64,000 nucleotides of DNA from Clostridium lacusfryxellense (GTDB lineage: Bacteria; Bacillota; Clostridia; Clostridiales; Clostridiaceae). The notes below the pieces were generated by a model, which was not told where the DNA came from, ran no database searches, and saw only the letters and a program-made list of their open reading frames with translations. Position 1 is the first letter of the stretch; every line of letters begins with the position of its first letter. Both the position numbers and the translations under genes were made by a program. The DNA is taken from positions 62,001 through 126,000 of the forward strand of contig NZ_JAHLEB010000001.1 in assembly GCF_018861735.1 (NCBI RefSeq), given 5' to 3'. Shown piece after piece: positions 55,623-64,000 of the stretch.

Positions 55623-55952
55623 TTACCACTTACCTAAACTCATATGTCCTGCAAGCTCAGCCTTTGATCTTTGTTTAATAGTCCAAGCTTCATTTTTTGC
55701 TTGTGTAAAGGCTGCTAAACATTTAGGATCAAGATTATCTTCTATTCCTTCTTGACTAAGGAATGCTATTTTTTCTGCTAACGCTATGATTTCAATATGA
55801 ATATCATTTGATTTATTTGAACGATAAATTTTTTCAGCTGCTTCGCTGCTCAATTCTTCAAATTTATTTGCATCCACACCACATTTAGGACAGTTTTCTG
55901 GAGCACCCTCACTTACATAACCACAAACAGTACATTTAAATAATTTTTTCAT
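55623..55952 (-). CDS. Rubredoxin-like domain protein
   Basis: 109 residues. The N-terminal rubredoxin-type iron site is FKCTVCGYVSEGAPENCPKCG (Cys7, Cys10, Cys21 and Cys24 approximately). A helical domain with HIEIIALAEKIAFLSQEGI and a C-terminal HMSLGKW follows. Similar to small rubrerythrin-related proteins of clostridia, but no diiron motif is clear. Probably an electron carrier in oxygen or peroxide defence. AGGAGG ribosome site; promoter at 56041-56069. Confidence 0.82.
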   Translation of the reverse strand: MKKLFKCTVCGYVSEGAPENCPKCGVDANKFEELSSEAAEKIYRSNKSNDIHIEIIALAEKIAFLSQEGIEDNLDPKCLAAFTQAKNEAWTIKQRSKAELAGHMSLGKW

Positions 55953-55982
55953 ATTTATTCCTCCTATTATGTATATATATTT

Positions 55983-56013
55983 AATTTTGAACTAAGTAGA
56001 AATTAGTAATTTC
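55983..56013. repeat. Tail repeat, copy 4
   Basis: AATTTTGAACTAAGTAGAAA and ATTAGTAATTT; here in the leader of the rubredoxin-like gene, without the usual terminator. Confidence 0.5.
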
Positions 56014-56028
56014 TTATTAAATTCTATT

Positions 56029-56098
56029 GTTTATAAAGGAATAATAACATAGCAATTGGTATTTGTAAAGAATTGTTTTTAATTAATAATAAGTATTT
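56029..56098 (-). promoter_or_regulatory. Conserved promoter segment, copy B (rubredoxin-like gene)
   Basis: Minus strand TTTACA (56069-56064), 17-base spacer, TATTAT (56046-56041), about 80 bases before the gene. About 70 bases match the segment at 32091-32160 with about 8 differences. ATTATTAATTAAAAA-type AT block upstream could be an UP element or a PerR/Fur-like site. Confidence 0.7.
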
Positions 56099-56266
56099 CA
56101 TAAGCGAAATAAATCATGAATTTCAGCAGTTATTCTTAACATAGTTTTTAGATTTATCAGATGAATATATGTAGCATACCATGTAATGATACATATAATA
56201 TAGCATAATTAGTTACATAGTTTGTCACCATAGATAATTACTTAAATTTAAAAAGGTGGTGAGATT

Positions 56267-56815
56267 ATGCAACTAATATATTTATTTACCATAGCATTTC
56301 TTAATAGTATAGATAATATAGGTGTAGGAGTAGTATATAGTGTGGCAGGTGTAAAAGTTAAGTTATTTAGTAATATAATATTGGTTGTACTTGCTTTTGG
56401 AGTTTCTTTTATTGCTGCACTTTCTGGAAAATTATTATCTAACTTTCTTAGTGAGGAAGCATGCTCGATTATAAGTATGCTAATTTTAGTAATCATGGGA
56501 GTCAACATGATATTATCAGCCTACAATAAGAAATTAAATGTTGATACTCATAAAGTTAAGGAATTAAAATATAAGGAAGCATTATATGTAGGTGCTGCCT
56601 TAGCATTTGATGATATAGGCAGTTCAGTTAGTTCTGCATTGATAGGATATAGTCCATTTATGATATCTCTTCCGTTCTTCATAATTAGCTTGGCAATTTT
56701 CTTTTTTGGTAATTATACATTAAAGTATACTACCAAATTCAAATTAGGGAATATACCTACTATTGTAGCTGGGGTTATGATGATTTTATTAGGTATAAGT
56801 CAAATTTTTGGATAG
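56267..56815 (+). CDS. YtaF/MntP-like membrane protein
   Basis: 182 residues with about six hydrophobic helices in two related halves. Asp-containing helices FLNSIDNIGVGVVYS and LAFDDIGSSVSSALIG mark each half, as in the MntP manganese exporter and the sporulation membrane protein YtaF. Either assignment is possible; the length and spore-former context favour YtaF-like. Manganese export would complement the MntH importer in this window, but that is inference. Confidence 0.75.
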   Translation: MQLIYLFTIAFLNSIDNIGVGVVYSVAGVKVKLFSNIILVVLAFGVSFIAALSGKLLSNFLSEEACSIISMLILVIMGVNMILSAYNKKLNVDTHKVKELKYKEALYVGAALAFDDIGSSVSSALIGYSPFMISLPFFIISLAIFFFGNYTLKYTTKFKLGNIPTIVAGVMMILLGISQIFG

Positions 56816-56876
56816 TAACAAATAAAAACCACTGAAAGTTTGGTTTTCAAACTATTTCAATGGCTTTTATTTGTTA
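56816..56876 (+). terminator. Intrinsic terminator after the YtaF-like gene
   Basis: AACAAATAAAAACCACTGAAA pairs, with few mismatches, with the segment TTTCAATGG-CTTTTATTTGTT; GTTTG/CAAAC closes the inner loop. Confidence 0.7.
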
Positions 56877-57090
56877 CTATTTATTAAAACTTACAAGTAT
56901 AAATAGTTCTATTTTGATAAGCGGTGTAAACATACTTAATTTATGTTAATTATGGTATTATTAAGTAGGTATTAATATTCTGGATGTAAGATAACAGTAA
57001 TTGATTCAAATTTAAATCTATTCTAATATTATATTTCTAGTAAAAGAAGCTGAAATGGAATATTAAAAGGAGATAAAGAAAGGAGTAGTT

Positions 57091-57918
57091 ATGATTATGA
57101 GGATTAGTACCTTGAATTTATTATCAAAAGATGCTTCAAAAAATCTTAGAAACAATGCTACTAGTAGTATTAGCTCAATTGCTTCAATAATGGCAACGCT
57201 ATTTATCTTAGGAATATTTGTGCTATTCATGTTGAACCTTAAAATGGGCATAATCGGAATATATTCTCAATTTGGATTACGGGTTACTTTAAAAGATAAT
57301 ATAAAAATTACTGACCGACAAAATATATATAAAAAAATACAAGCATCAAATCTTGCAACCGATATTACTTTTGAAAAGAATACTCCTCTACCAGACTCAT
57401 ATACAATTAAAGTGAATGGAGCGGATGGTATATCTAAAATAATTTCTCAACTTAAGGGCGTCCAAGGTATAAATAAAATTAACAGTGGTCAAAATGTTCC
57501 TATGAATATTTTGGGAATGATTAAAATGATTCAATGGTTAGGAATGATACTTTTCATTATACTTATGATAGCAACTTTTTTGTTAATTAAATGGACAATA
57601 AAACTTACAATATATCCAAGACTTAATGAAATTAATATAATGCAATATCTTGGTGCAACAGACGGGTTTATTAGAGGCACATTTATTTTCGAGGGAATGA
57701 TAACTGGTTTTTTAGGAGCAGTGTCCGCAGTAATAGCAATTTACTTCTTATATAGTTTTGCATATAGACAATCAAATTCTTATTTTGCTACAAGATTCAT
57801 TAGTTTTATAGACCCATCTTTTATATTCACAACTATATCATGGAGTTTTATACTTATTGGAATAATTCTTACTAGCTTAGGAAGCATTTTTGTTATAAAA
57901 AAATTCTTGATTATATGA
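57091..57918 (+). CDS. FtsX-like ABC permease homologue (orphan)
   Basis: 275 residues. N-terminal cytoplasmic start, a first hydrophobic segment (about 28-50), an external region of about 100 residues, then three more hydrophobic segments; EINIMQYLGATDGFIRGTFIFEG is the typical FtsX cytoplasmic motif. FtsX normally works with the ATPase FtsE to control peptidoglycan hydrolases; no ftsE is adjacent. AAAGGAG five bases before the ATG. Probably a second FtsX-type protein. Confidence 0.82.
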   Translation: MIMRISTLNLLSKDASKNLRNNATSSISSIASIMATLFILGIFVLFMLNLKMGIIGIYSQFGLRVTLKDNIKITDRQNIYKKIQASNLATDITFEKNTPLPDSYTIKVNGADGISKIISQLKGVQGINKINSGQNVPMNILGMIKMIQWLGMILFIILMIATFLLIKWTIKLTIYPRLNEINIMQYLGATDGFIRGTFIFEGMITGFLGAVSAVIAIYFLYSFAYRQSNSYFATRFISFIDPSFIFTTISWSFILIGIILTSLGSIFVIKKFLII

Positions 57919-58004
57919 TTTAAATCATCTATTATATTGATAAAGTCCGAAATGATTGTATTAGATAAAGTGGTTAAATATTATACAGGGAGCAGGGGAG
58001 TAAA

Positions 58005-58772
58005 ATGAGTTCTAACAGACATTTAAAGTTTTCATTCAATATAGGTAAAACTAAGCCAAACAGTATTAGAAACAAGAAGACTCCATGTCCATTTTGTAAT
58101 CGAGAAGCGTTAACGGATATTATAGATGAAGACGGACAATTCATTTTAGTGAAAAATAAGTATCCTACATTAGAAGATACACATATGACAGTGCTAATAG
58201 AAACAAGTAGTTGCGATGTTGATATTAGAATGTATGATAAAGAATATATGAGAAGTTTGTTAAGATTTGGAGTTCGTCATTGGCTGGATATGGAGAAAAG
58301 TGGTGATTATAAATCTGTAATTTTTTATAAAAATCACGGACCTTATTCTGGTGGAACTATCAATCATGCACATATGCAGATTGTCGGACTAAAATCTATA
58401 GATTATAAAGAATTTTTGAAGGACGAGTTTTTTGAAGGAATAGTAATAAATGATTCAGATGGATGTGTGCTTAATGTTTCGACTAAACCTAAAGTTGATT
58501 TTACCGAGTTCAATATTATAATAAACGATATTAATAATTTAGATATAATGGCTGATAATATACAGAAAGTCGCTTCTTATATATTAAAAGATTTTTATGT
58601 GAAATGTGATAGTTTTAATCTTTTTTTCTATGAATGGAAAGGGAGTATAATCTGTAAAGTTATACCTAGATTAATTACATCTCCATTATTTATAGGTTTT
58701 AATATTTCTCAAGTTACAAGCGAAAAAGATGAAATGGTTAGTCAAATTAAACAGTTGTATTTTAAATCTTAA
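58005..58772 (+). CDS. DUF4931/HIT-like (GalT-related) protein
   Basis: 255 residues. The N-terminal zinc-like CPFCNREALTDII and the HIT triad segment NHGPYSGGTINHAHMQIVG (His-x-His-x-Gln) indicate the galactose-1-phosphate uridylyltransferase/HIT fold. Members of DUF4931 in Firmicutes have this form; the substrate nucleotide is unknown. GGGGAG precedes the start. Confidence 0.8.
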   Translation: MSSNRHLKFSFNIGKTKPNSIRNKKTPCPFCNREALTDIIDEDGQFILVKNKYPTLEDTHMTVLIETSSCDVDIRMYDKEYMRSLLRFGVRHWLDMEKSGDYKSVIFYKNHGPYSGGTINHAHMQIVGLKSIDYKEFLKDEFFEGIVINDSDGCVLNVSTKPKVDFTEFNIIINDINNLDIMADNIQKVASYILKDFYVKCDSFNLFFYEWKGSIICKVIPRLITSPLFIGFNISQVTSEKDEMVSQIKQLYFKS

Positions 58773-58947
58773 TTTATAAATCAACTAATAAACTCTATTG
58801 ATTATAATTTTTAAAGTGCCGTATATTTTTGATGAATATAAAAAGATAAAGTTCGTTTGAAGTATATTCCAAACAAAAGTAGGTTGACAAATTCAATATT
58901 TTATTATAAAATTAATTATATATTTTAATAAAACCTCAATTTTATAT

Positions 58948-59187
58948 GTGGGGTAGAGGCGCGACATTTAACAGTCCTTAGTGGAGTTTGAGAAGCATGG
59001 ATACTAAGGAGAAGGAAAGGTCGCCGAAGCAAATAAAAACTCTAAATTATTTGCTGGGTCTGCAGTTAAGAGCTGCAGGACTGTCTCAATAAACTTCCCG
59101 GTTTATTGAGTTGCGCTATCTCATTTGGGAAAAGAAGGTTTAGGGACAACGAATGTTGAGACCTGAGTTTATCTCAGGTCTTTTTTG
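58948..59187 (+). ncRNA. Lysine riboswitch (L box) with terminator
   Basis: The conserved L-box blocks are present in order: GGGTAGAGGCGCGACATT near 58951, AGTCCTTAGTGGAG near 58973, GAAAGGTCGCCGAAG near 59016, TGCTGGGTCTGCAG near 59052 and GGACTGTCTCAAT near 59078. The expression platform ends in GAGACCTGAG/CTCAGGTC followed by TTTTTT (59158-59187). Lysine binding is expected to favour the terminator and turn off the transporter genes downstream. Confidence 0.93.
59158..59187 (+). terminator. Riboswitch expression-platform terminator
   Basis: GAGACCTGAG, TTTAT loop, CTCAGGTC and six T, about 100 bases before the transporter start. Confidence 0.9.
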
Positions 59188-59291
59188 TTTGGAAAAAATC
59201 CTGATAGGATTAATTAATGTCACGGAATGTAAATGTGACATTTATAATTTAAATATATATAAATTTATTTAAAAAAAGGAGTGGAGTAGTT

Positions 59292-60107
59292 ATGAAAAAG
59301 AAATTATCATTATTAATAGCAGTATCTCTATCAGCAGTTATGCTCTTAACAGGATGTGGGTCAAGTAGTAGTTCGAAAACATTTAAAGTTGGTCTTGAAG
59401 CTGGATATGCACCATTTAACTGGACTCAAATGGATGATTCTAATGGTGGCGTTAAAATTGAAGGCGGCAAAGAATATGCAGGCGGATATGATGTAGAAAT
59501 CGCTAAAAAGATTGCTAAGGATTTAGGTAAAGAATTAGTTATAACTAAAACTGAATGGGATGGTCTTGTACCAGCATTAACTTCAGGCAAAGTGGATGCA
59601 ATTATTGCAGGTATGTCACCTACAGCAAAACGTGCAGAAGTAATTGATTTCTCTGACAACTACTATAAATCAGATTTAGTTATGGTTGTTAAAAAGGGTG
59701 GGAAATATGATGCTGTTACCTCTATTAATGATTTTAAGGGAGCAAAAATAACAGCTCAATTAAATACATTCCACTATACAGTAATAGATCAAATTAAAGG
59801 TGTAAAAAAGGAAACAGCTATGGATAACTTTCCTACAATGAGAGTTGCTCTTGAATCAGGAATGATTGATGGATATGTATCAGAACGTCCAGAAGGTGTT
59901 AGTTCACAGGCTGCAAATAAAAACTTTAAGATGGTAGAATTTAAAGAAGGATTTACTACATCAGAAGAGGATACATCAATTGCTGTAGGTCTTAAAAAAG
60001 GTAGTGATTTAGCTGAAAAAATCAATAAAACATTAGCGGGCATATCTGAGGCAGATCGAAAAAGCATTATGGATACTGCTATAAAGAACCAACCAGCAGC
60101 TAAATAG
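59292..60107 (+). CDS. Lysine-type amino-acid ABC transporter, substrate-binding lipoprotein
   Basis: 271 residues. Lipoprotein signal with lipobox LLTGCGS (Cys22), then a family-3 solute-binding domain: VGLEAGYAPFNW, GGYDVEIAKKIAKDLGK, WDGLVPALTSGKVDAIIAGM, ERAEVIDFS-like segment and ALESGMIDGYVSERP. It captures the amino acid outside the membrane. The lysine riboswitch in its leader makes lysine the best candidate substrate; sequence alone would only say polar amino acid. Confidence 0.92.
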   Translation: MKKKLSLLIAVSLSAVMLLTGCGSSSSSKTFKVGLEAGYAPFNWTQMDDSNGGVKIEGGKEYAGGYDVEIAKKIAKDLGKELVITKTEWDGLVPALTSGKVDAIIAGMSPTAKRAEVIDFSDNYYKSDLVMVVKKGGKYDAVTSINDFKGAKITAQLNTFHYTVIDQIKGVKKETAMDNFPTMRVALESGMIDGYVSERPEGVSSQAANKNFKMVEFKEGFTTSEEDTSIAVGLKKGSDLAEKINKTLAGISEADRKSIMDTAIKNQPAAK

Positions 60108-60122
60108 TTAAGGAGGAAAAAA

Positions 60123-60851
60123 ATGAGTTTTGAATCAATAGTGAAAATAGTTTCAGATTACTGGCCAATGTTTATGCGAGGAGCAGGTACTACACTCTTA
60201 ATTTCCATGGTTGGTACTATTATAGGATCTTTAATTGGATTATTAATAGGGGTTGTGCGTACTATTCCAATTCCTGAACGAGGAATAAAAAAAGTTTTGC
60301 TTAAAGTCGTTAATGCTATTCTTTTTGTTTATATAGAGATATTCCGTGGAACGCCAATGATTGTACAAGCAATGGTAATCTATTACGGATCTGCTTTAGC
60401 ATTTGGTATAGATATGAACAGGTTATATGCAGCGATCTTTATTGTTTCAATTAATACAGGTGCTTACATGTCAGAAATTATACGTGGTGGTATTGTATCT
60501 ATAGATAAAGGACAATTTGAAGCAGCTCATGCTATAGGTATGAATCATTTTCAAACTATGATTAATGTAGTAATACCACAAGTAATTCGAAATATTCTGC
60601 CAGCAACGGGTAATGAATTTGTAATCAATATAAAAGATACATCAGTACTTAATGTAATTGCCGTAACAGAATTATATTTCCAAACAAAATCAATTGCAGG
60701 AAACAACTATTTGTATTTTGAAACATTTTTCGTTGCATGTGTTTTGTATTTTATAATGACATTCACAGTAACAAGAATTTTGCGTTATATCGAAAAGAAG
60801 ATAGATGGTCCAGAAAATTATGTTATGAATGCTAATCAAATGCAGGTGTAA
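60123..60851 (+). CDS. Lysine-type amino-acid ABC transporter, permease
   Basis: 242 residues with about five membrane segments and the HisM/GlnP-type loop EAAHAIGMNHFQTMINVVIPQ (EAA motif). It starts 15 bases after the binding-protein stop with AAGGAGG. A homodimer would form the channel. Confidence 0.93.
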   Translation: MSFESIVKIVSDYWPMFMRGAGTTLLISMVGTIIGSLIGLLIGVVRTIPIPERGIKKVLLKVVNAILFVYIEIFRGTPMIVQAMVIYYGSALAFGIDMNRLYAAIFIVSINTGAYMSEIIRGGIVSIDKGQFEAAHAIGMNHFQTMINVVIPQVIRNILPATGNEFVINIKDTSVLNVIAVTELYFQTKSIAGNNYLYFETFFVACVLYFIMTFTVTRILRYIEKKIDGPENYVMNANQMQV

Positions 60852-60921
60852 ACTCATTAAGACATAGGATTTAAAGCAAAAATAGTGGTGGGAATAAATA
60901 TTAGATTAGGAGCATAAAAAT

Positions 60922-61662
60922 ATGGAAAAAGTAATTGATATACAACATTTAAGTAAATCCTTTGGTACTCATGAAGTGCTAAAAGACATTGATTTTTCAG
61001 TGAATAAAGGGGAAGTAGTCTGCGTTATAGGTTCTTCTGGATCTGGAAAATCAACGCTTCTTCGGTGTGTTAACCTTTTAGAAAAACCAAGTGGTGGTGA
61101 AATCATCTATAAAGGAGAAAATATTTTAGATGATAAACATGATATCTACGCATACCGAACAAAGCTTGGTATGGTGTTTCAACAATTTAACTTATTTAAT
61201 AATCATAATGTTTTAGGAAACTGCGTGGTTGGACAAATGAAAGTGTTAAAACGTTCCAAAGAGGAAGCAGAAAAAGTAACTATGAAATATTTGAAAATCG
61301 TTGGGATGGAGGAATTTGTTAACGCAAAACCAAAACAATTATCTGGTGGTCAAAAGCAACGTGTAGCTATTGCAAGAGCACTTTCTATGGAGCCAGATGT
61401 TATGCTCTTTGATGAACCAACATCAGCTCTCGATCCTGAGATGGTAGGTGAAGTTCTTAAAGTTATGAAGGAACTTGCTGAGTCTGGTCTTACTATGATA
61501 ATAGTAACTCATGAAATGGCATTTGCAAAAGAAGTATCTGACCGTGTTATATTTATGGATAAAGGGGTTATAGCCGAAGAAGGAAGTCCAGAGCAAATTT
61601 TCAATAATCCAACTGAGGAACGTACCAAGGAGTTCTTAAAGCGCACATTAAAGCAGATGTAA
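60922..61662 (+). CDS. Lysine-type amino-acid ABC transporter, ATPase
   Basis: 246-residue cytosolic ATPase of the GlnQ type. Walker [11 protein letters not shown] (about 37-46), Q loop MVFQQFNLF, signature LSGGQKQR, Walker [16 protein letters not shown] loop IIVTHEM. Third gene of the riboswitch-controlled operon. Confidence 0.96.
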   Translation: MEKVIDIQHLSKSFGTHEVLKDIDFSVNKGEVVCVIGSSGSGKSTLLRCVNLLEKPSGGEIIYKGENILDDKHDIYAYRTKLGMVFQQFNLFNNHNVLGNCVVGQMKVLKRSKEEAEKVTMKYLKIVGMEEFVNAKPKQLSGGQKQRVAIARALSMEPDVMLFDEPTSALDPEMVGEVLKVMKELAESGLTMIIVTHEMAFAKEVSDRVIFMDKGVIAEEGSPEQIFNNPTEERTKEFLKRTLKQM

Positions 61663-61696
61663 TATAATTTGCAATATATTATAAATAGAAACAACA

Positions 61697-61748
61697 GAAA
61701 AAGCTTATTTCATAGAGATATCTATGGGATAAGCTTTTTCTTATTATT
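61697..61748 (+). terminator. Intrinsic terminator of the lysine transporter operon
   Basis: GAAAAAGCTTAT and ATAAGCTTTTTC, with an inner CATAGA/TCTATG stem, then TTATTATTT. Confidence 0.85.
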
Positions 61749-61824
61749 TAATAATAAATTGATAAACTTTATTATTAAAGTAAAAGTAGGTTGGAATTAA
61801 AGTAAATAGTTGATATATTATTAA

Positions 61825-62469
61825 TATAAAGGTTTACATTTTAAAGTTGATGGTGTATTCAACTGTGGAGTTTGTAAATATAATGGTGAATATCTATTGT
61901 TATGCAGAGTTGCAGAATCTGTTAAAGTCTATAAAGAAGATGAAGTAAAGATACCTATAGTAGTAAATGTAGATGGAAAGGATATAATAGATATAGTTTC
62001 CTTTAATAAGAAAATAGATACGGAGTATGATTATTCAGACTCTCGTTCATTAGGGATTATTGAAAATGGTGGAGCAAGAAAAATTGCCTACTTAACTTCA
62101 TTATCACATATAAGAATTGCAAGATCAAAGGACGGAGAAAACTTCAAAATAGAAGATGAAGCCTTTATTAAACCTATAGCTTCCGAGGAGGAATGGGGAA
62201 TAGAAGATCCAAGAATAACTCAAATAGAAGATACTTATTATATAAACTACACATCTGTAACTAGAAATGGCGCTGCAACTTCATTAGTCTCTACAAATAT
62301 AGCATTTAACAGACCAGTTCCATATGCAATTGGTGGGGCGGATATGTGGATTGCGGAGTCTCCAGATTTAGAACATTGGAGAAAACAAAAACATTTTTAT
62401 GGTGTTTCAAATGAAGAATCATGGGAAAATGGAAGAGTTGTTGGTGGAGCAGTACCATTCTACTGTTAG
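61825..62469 (+). pseudogene. GH130 glycoside phosphorylase remnant
   Basis: No start codon in context. VDGVFNCGVCKYNGEYLLLCR, then WGIEDPRITQIEDTYYINYTS and ADMWIAESPDLEHW and NEESWENGRV fit a GH130 mannoside phosphorylase. The stretch between TNIAF and RPVPYAIGG lacks about 15-20 residues expected there, so an internal deletion is likely. The frame is lost after GGAVPF, where LacI-type sequence begins. Confidence 0.82.
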
Positions 62470-62605
62470 AGTTGAAAAAGATTTAATGGGGCGTAAGGCT
62501 TTACAAAGGTTATTGTGGAGAATGGATAACAAAAGTGATATGAATGAAAATATAATCATGAGTGTTTCCGTAGTAGAAAGAGATTCAGTAGGTTTTAAAA
62601 AGTGA
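62458..62605 (+). pseudogene. LacI-family regulator, C-terminal remnant
   Basis: The frame from about 62458 reads STVRVEKDLMGRKALQRLLW, then NIIMSVSVVERDSV and a stop, matching the extreme C-terminus of LacI/GalR regulators. It is fused out of frame to the GH130 remnant, so a deletion removed the end of one gene and most of the other. Confidence 0.75.
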
Positions 62606-62628
62606 AAATCATAATTGGATGTGAAAAA

Positions 62629-62796
62629 ATGGAAAAAGAATATTATTGTCCTGAGTGTAATACAAAATTAGAAAAAATGATTGGCTGTGGATCAATAAGC
62701 TATTTTTGCGGAAAATGCAAAAAACTAATATCAAGGAAAAGAATTTTAGAAGGAGGGCAAAACAAACTGATAAAAGGGAGGTCATTTTACTTATGA
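62629..62796 (+). CDS. Small zinc-ribbon protein
   Basis: 55 residues from ATG 62629. YYCPECNTKLEKMIG and YFCGKCKKLISRKRIL give two CxxC pairs of a zinc ribbon, similar to YfgJ-like small proteins. The stop codon falls within the terminator hairpin, so the last dozen residues may be a recent extension. Weak ribosome site. Confidence 0.6.
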   Translation: MEKEYYCPECNTKLEKMIGCGSISYFCGKCKKLISRKRILEGGQNKLIKGRSFYL

Positions 62797-62807
62797 ACTC
62801 CCTTTTA
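62772..62807. terminator. Terminator (GAGTTCA family, copy 7)
   Basis: AAAAGGGAGGTCAT and ATGAACTCCCTTTT with one mismatch. Confidence 0.82.
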
Positions 62808-63123
62808 ATATATTTATATATTCAATTTTTAATTAAGTAGAGTATAGTGATTTATTTTAATTAAAGTAATTTATATTTATCAATTAAACTTATACTCATT
62901 CTTCCTAAAAAATAAGAAATATATTGATATTAAACTATAAATATGGTAGGATTATTATGGAATTAAAGTAAAAAAATATATTAAGAAAATTAAAATTAGA
63001 AACCAGTATTGTTTCTACTAGTTTTAAAAATTAGCAAATAGATATAAATTATTTTTCTGAAATAAGATGGGTTGCCAATCTTTTTTAGAAGATCCAACTA
63101 ATATGTAAAGGGGTTGTTGAATT
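62797..63123. other. Intergenic region upstream of spo0A
   Basis: About 330 AT-rich bases without an ORF. The left end holds the terminator and a tail repeat (62822-62856). The promoter of spo0A must be here, but I found no clear sigma-H or 0A-box site by eye. AAGGGG is the ribosome site. Confidence 0.5.
62822..62856. repeat. Tail repeat, copy 5
   Basis: AATTTTTAATTAAGTAGAGT and ATAGTGATTT; on the minus strand NHYTLLN then stop, like the remnant at 44029. Confidence 0.55.
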
Positions 63124-63936
63124 ATGGAAGAACAAAAGATAAACATAATTATTGTTGATGACAACAAAGAGTTTTGCGAGATCCTTAAAAATTATATGCT
63201 GATAGAAAAGGATATTGTTGTTACTGGCATGGCACAGAATGGAGTAGAAGCATTAAAATTAATTGAAGAAAAAAAACCCGATTTAGTAGTGCTTGATATA
63301 ATTATGCCTATTCTTGATGGTTTGGGTGTTCTAGAGAGACTAAATACAATGAAGTTAGATCCGTTTCCTCGTGTAATAGTTTTATCAGCAATTGGTCAAG
63401 AAAAAATAACCCAAAGAGCATTATTACTAGGAGCAGATTATTACATTGTAAAGCCTTTTAATATGGACGTATTAATTAGAAGAATAAGACAGACGTTAAA
63501 TAACACTATAAGTAATGACGATGTAAAAAAACCGCTTACTGATACTGCAGAAAGTAAAATTAATATAAATCAACGAGAACCAGTTGATATGATTGCCCAA
63601 ATAACTAATATTATACATGAAATTGGAATTCCTGCACATATAAAAGGTTATATGTTTTTAAGGGAAGCGATAAATATGGTAATGAATGACTTTGAACTTT
63701 TATCAGCAGTTACAAAAGAATTGTACCCAGCAGTAGGTAAAAGATTTAATACCACCTCTAGCAGGGTAGAAAGGGCAATGAGGCACGCAATAGAGGTTGC
63801 ATGGACTAGGGGGCAAGTAGAAACAATTAATAAAATTTTTGGATATACCATTCGTAATGAAAAAGGTAGCCCTACTAATTCAGAATTCATAGCAATGGTG
63901 GCTGACAAGCTAAGATTAGAAAATAAGGTTAGTTAA
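63124..63936 (+). CDS. spo0A: Stage 0 sporulation protein A, master response regulator
   Basis: 270 residues. Receiver domain (1-120): acidic pocket Asp12/Asp13, phospho-acceptor Asp58 in LVVLDIIMP, and Lys in YIVKPFNMD. The C-terminal Spo0A DNA-binding domain (about 150-270) has the recognition-helix stretch [20 protein letters not shown]. Phosphorylated Spo0A starts sporulation and, in clostridia, solvent and toxin programmes. Complete with its stop at 63936. Its presence confirms a spore-former. Confidence 0.97.
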   Translation: MEEQKINIIIVDDNKEFCEILKNYMLIEKDIVVTGMAQNGVEALKLIEEKKPDLVVLDIIMPILDGLGVLERLNTMKLDPFPRVIVLSAIGQEKITQRALLLGADYYIVKPFNMDVLIRRIRQTLNNTISNDDVKKPLTDTAESKININQREPVDMIAQITNIIHEIGIPAHIKGYMFLREAINMVMNDFELLSAVTKELYPAVGKRFNTTSSRVERAMRHAIEVAWTRGQVETINKIFGYTIRNEKGSPTNSEFIAMVADKLRLENKVS

Positions 63937-64000
63937 ATTAGTATTTATACTTTTTATCGCTACGGCGAGGTCACAAGACCTCTATGGGTTATTATAACAA

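Larger units (their letters stand above)
55953..56266. other. Divergent intergenic region, rubredoxin-like gene / YtaF-like gene
   Basis: About 310 bases. It holds the conserved promoter and tail repeat on the minus strand. For the plus strand I see only the AAGGTGG ribosome site of the next gene. Confidence 0.5.
58773..59291. other. Leader region of the lysine transporter operon
   Basis: About 520 bases with no protein gene. It contains the lysine riboswitch and its terminator (listed separately); the first 170 bases should hold the promoter. Confidence 0.7.

Noticed and set aside
63951-63990. GAGGTC-ACAA-GACCTC hairpin after spo0A
   Set aside because: A short perfect stem, but there is no T run before the window ends, so I do not call a terminator.

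Overview
The window is AT-rich DNA from a spore-forming member of the Clostridia, almost certainly Clostridium or a close relative. The evidence is a full-length spo0A at the right edge, spore-surface-type small proteins, a two-subunit ferredoxin-dependent 2-oxoacid oxidoreductase, desulfoferrodoxin, rubredoxin-like and other anaerobe oxygen-defence genes, PTS sugar uptake, AT-rich codon use and many strong intrinsic terminators. No rRNA, tRNA, CRISPR array, intact transposase or prophage was seen.

Left third (1-19.5 kb). After the 5' part of a sensor histidine kinase comes an alpha-glucoside/maltose PTS locus: RpiR-type regulator, EIICB, GH4 6-phospho-alpha-glucosidase and an MFS permease, with a large dyad next to a good promoter. 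Next is a LevR-type sigma-54 activator followed by a clear -24/-12 promoter and a six-gene operon: mannose-family PTS EIIA, EIIB, EIIC and EIID, then an AraM-like glycerol-1-phosphate dehydrogenase and an AraL/NagD-like HAD phosphatase. The activator has Asn where the Walker A Ser/Thr should be. Aspartase, an Lrp-type regulator and a sporulation-type D,D-carboxypeptidase follow.

Middle (19.5-44 kb). Housekeeping and redox genes: RNase J, a VOC protein, a cytochrome b5-like protein, KorAB-type oxidoreductase, desulfoferrodoxin, glutathione peroxidase, pyruvate kinase, a tandem pair of TIGR00300-type proteins, MntH, a diguanylate cyclase, a YopX-like protein, an esterase, DAHP synthase and a cysteine-desulfidase-type protein. 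Between them lie many gene fragments: an ABC exporter, a WYL regulator fused to a DUF6485-like tail, an AlkD-like gene, an MCP and a sugar-binding protein.

Right third (44-64 kb). A nitroreductase and a TetR regulator precede DUF5692 membrane protein, oleate hydratase, HypB, a large Fe-S/FAD oxidoreductase and HypA. This looks like a fatty-acid hydration/redox locus with unexpected nickel-maturation genes. Then come two paralogous spore-surface-like proteins, an unlisted 34-residue Cys-rich peptide with its own terminator, a pseudogene graveyard (RpiB, iron alcohol dehydrogenase, HxlR), a rubredoxin-like protein, a YtaF/MntP-like protein, an orphan FtsX-like protein and a DUF4931/HIT-like protein. 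A lysine riboswitch controls a three-gene amino-acid ABC transporter. GH130 and LacI remnants lead up to spo0A.

Three signals cross gene boundaries. One is a family of near-identical GAGTTCA/TGAACTC terminators at seven sites. Another is a short tail sequence beside several of them, which appears to be the 3' end of a decaying small-gene family. The third is a conserved promoter segment of about 70 bp used twice, upstream of unrelated genes.
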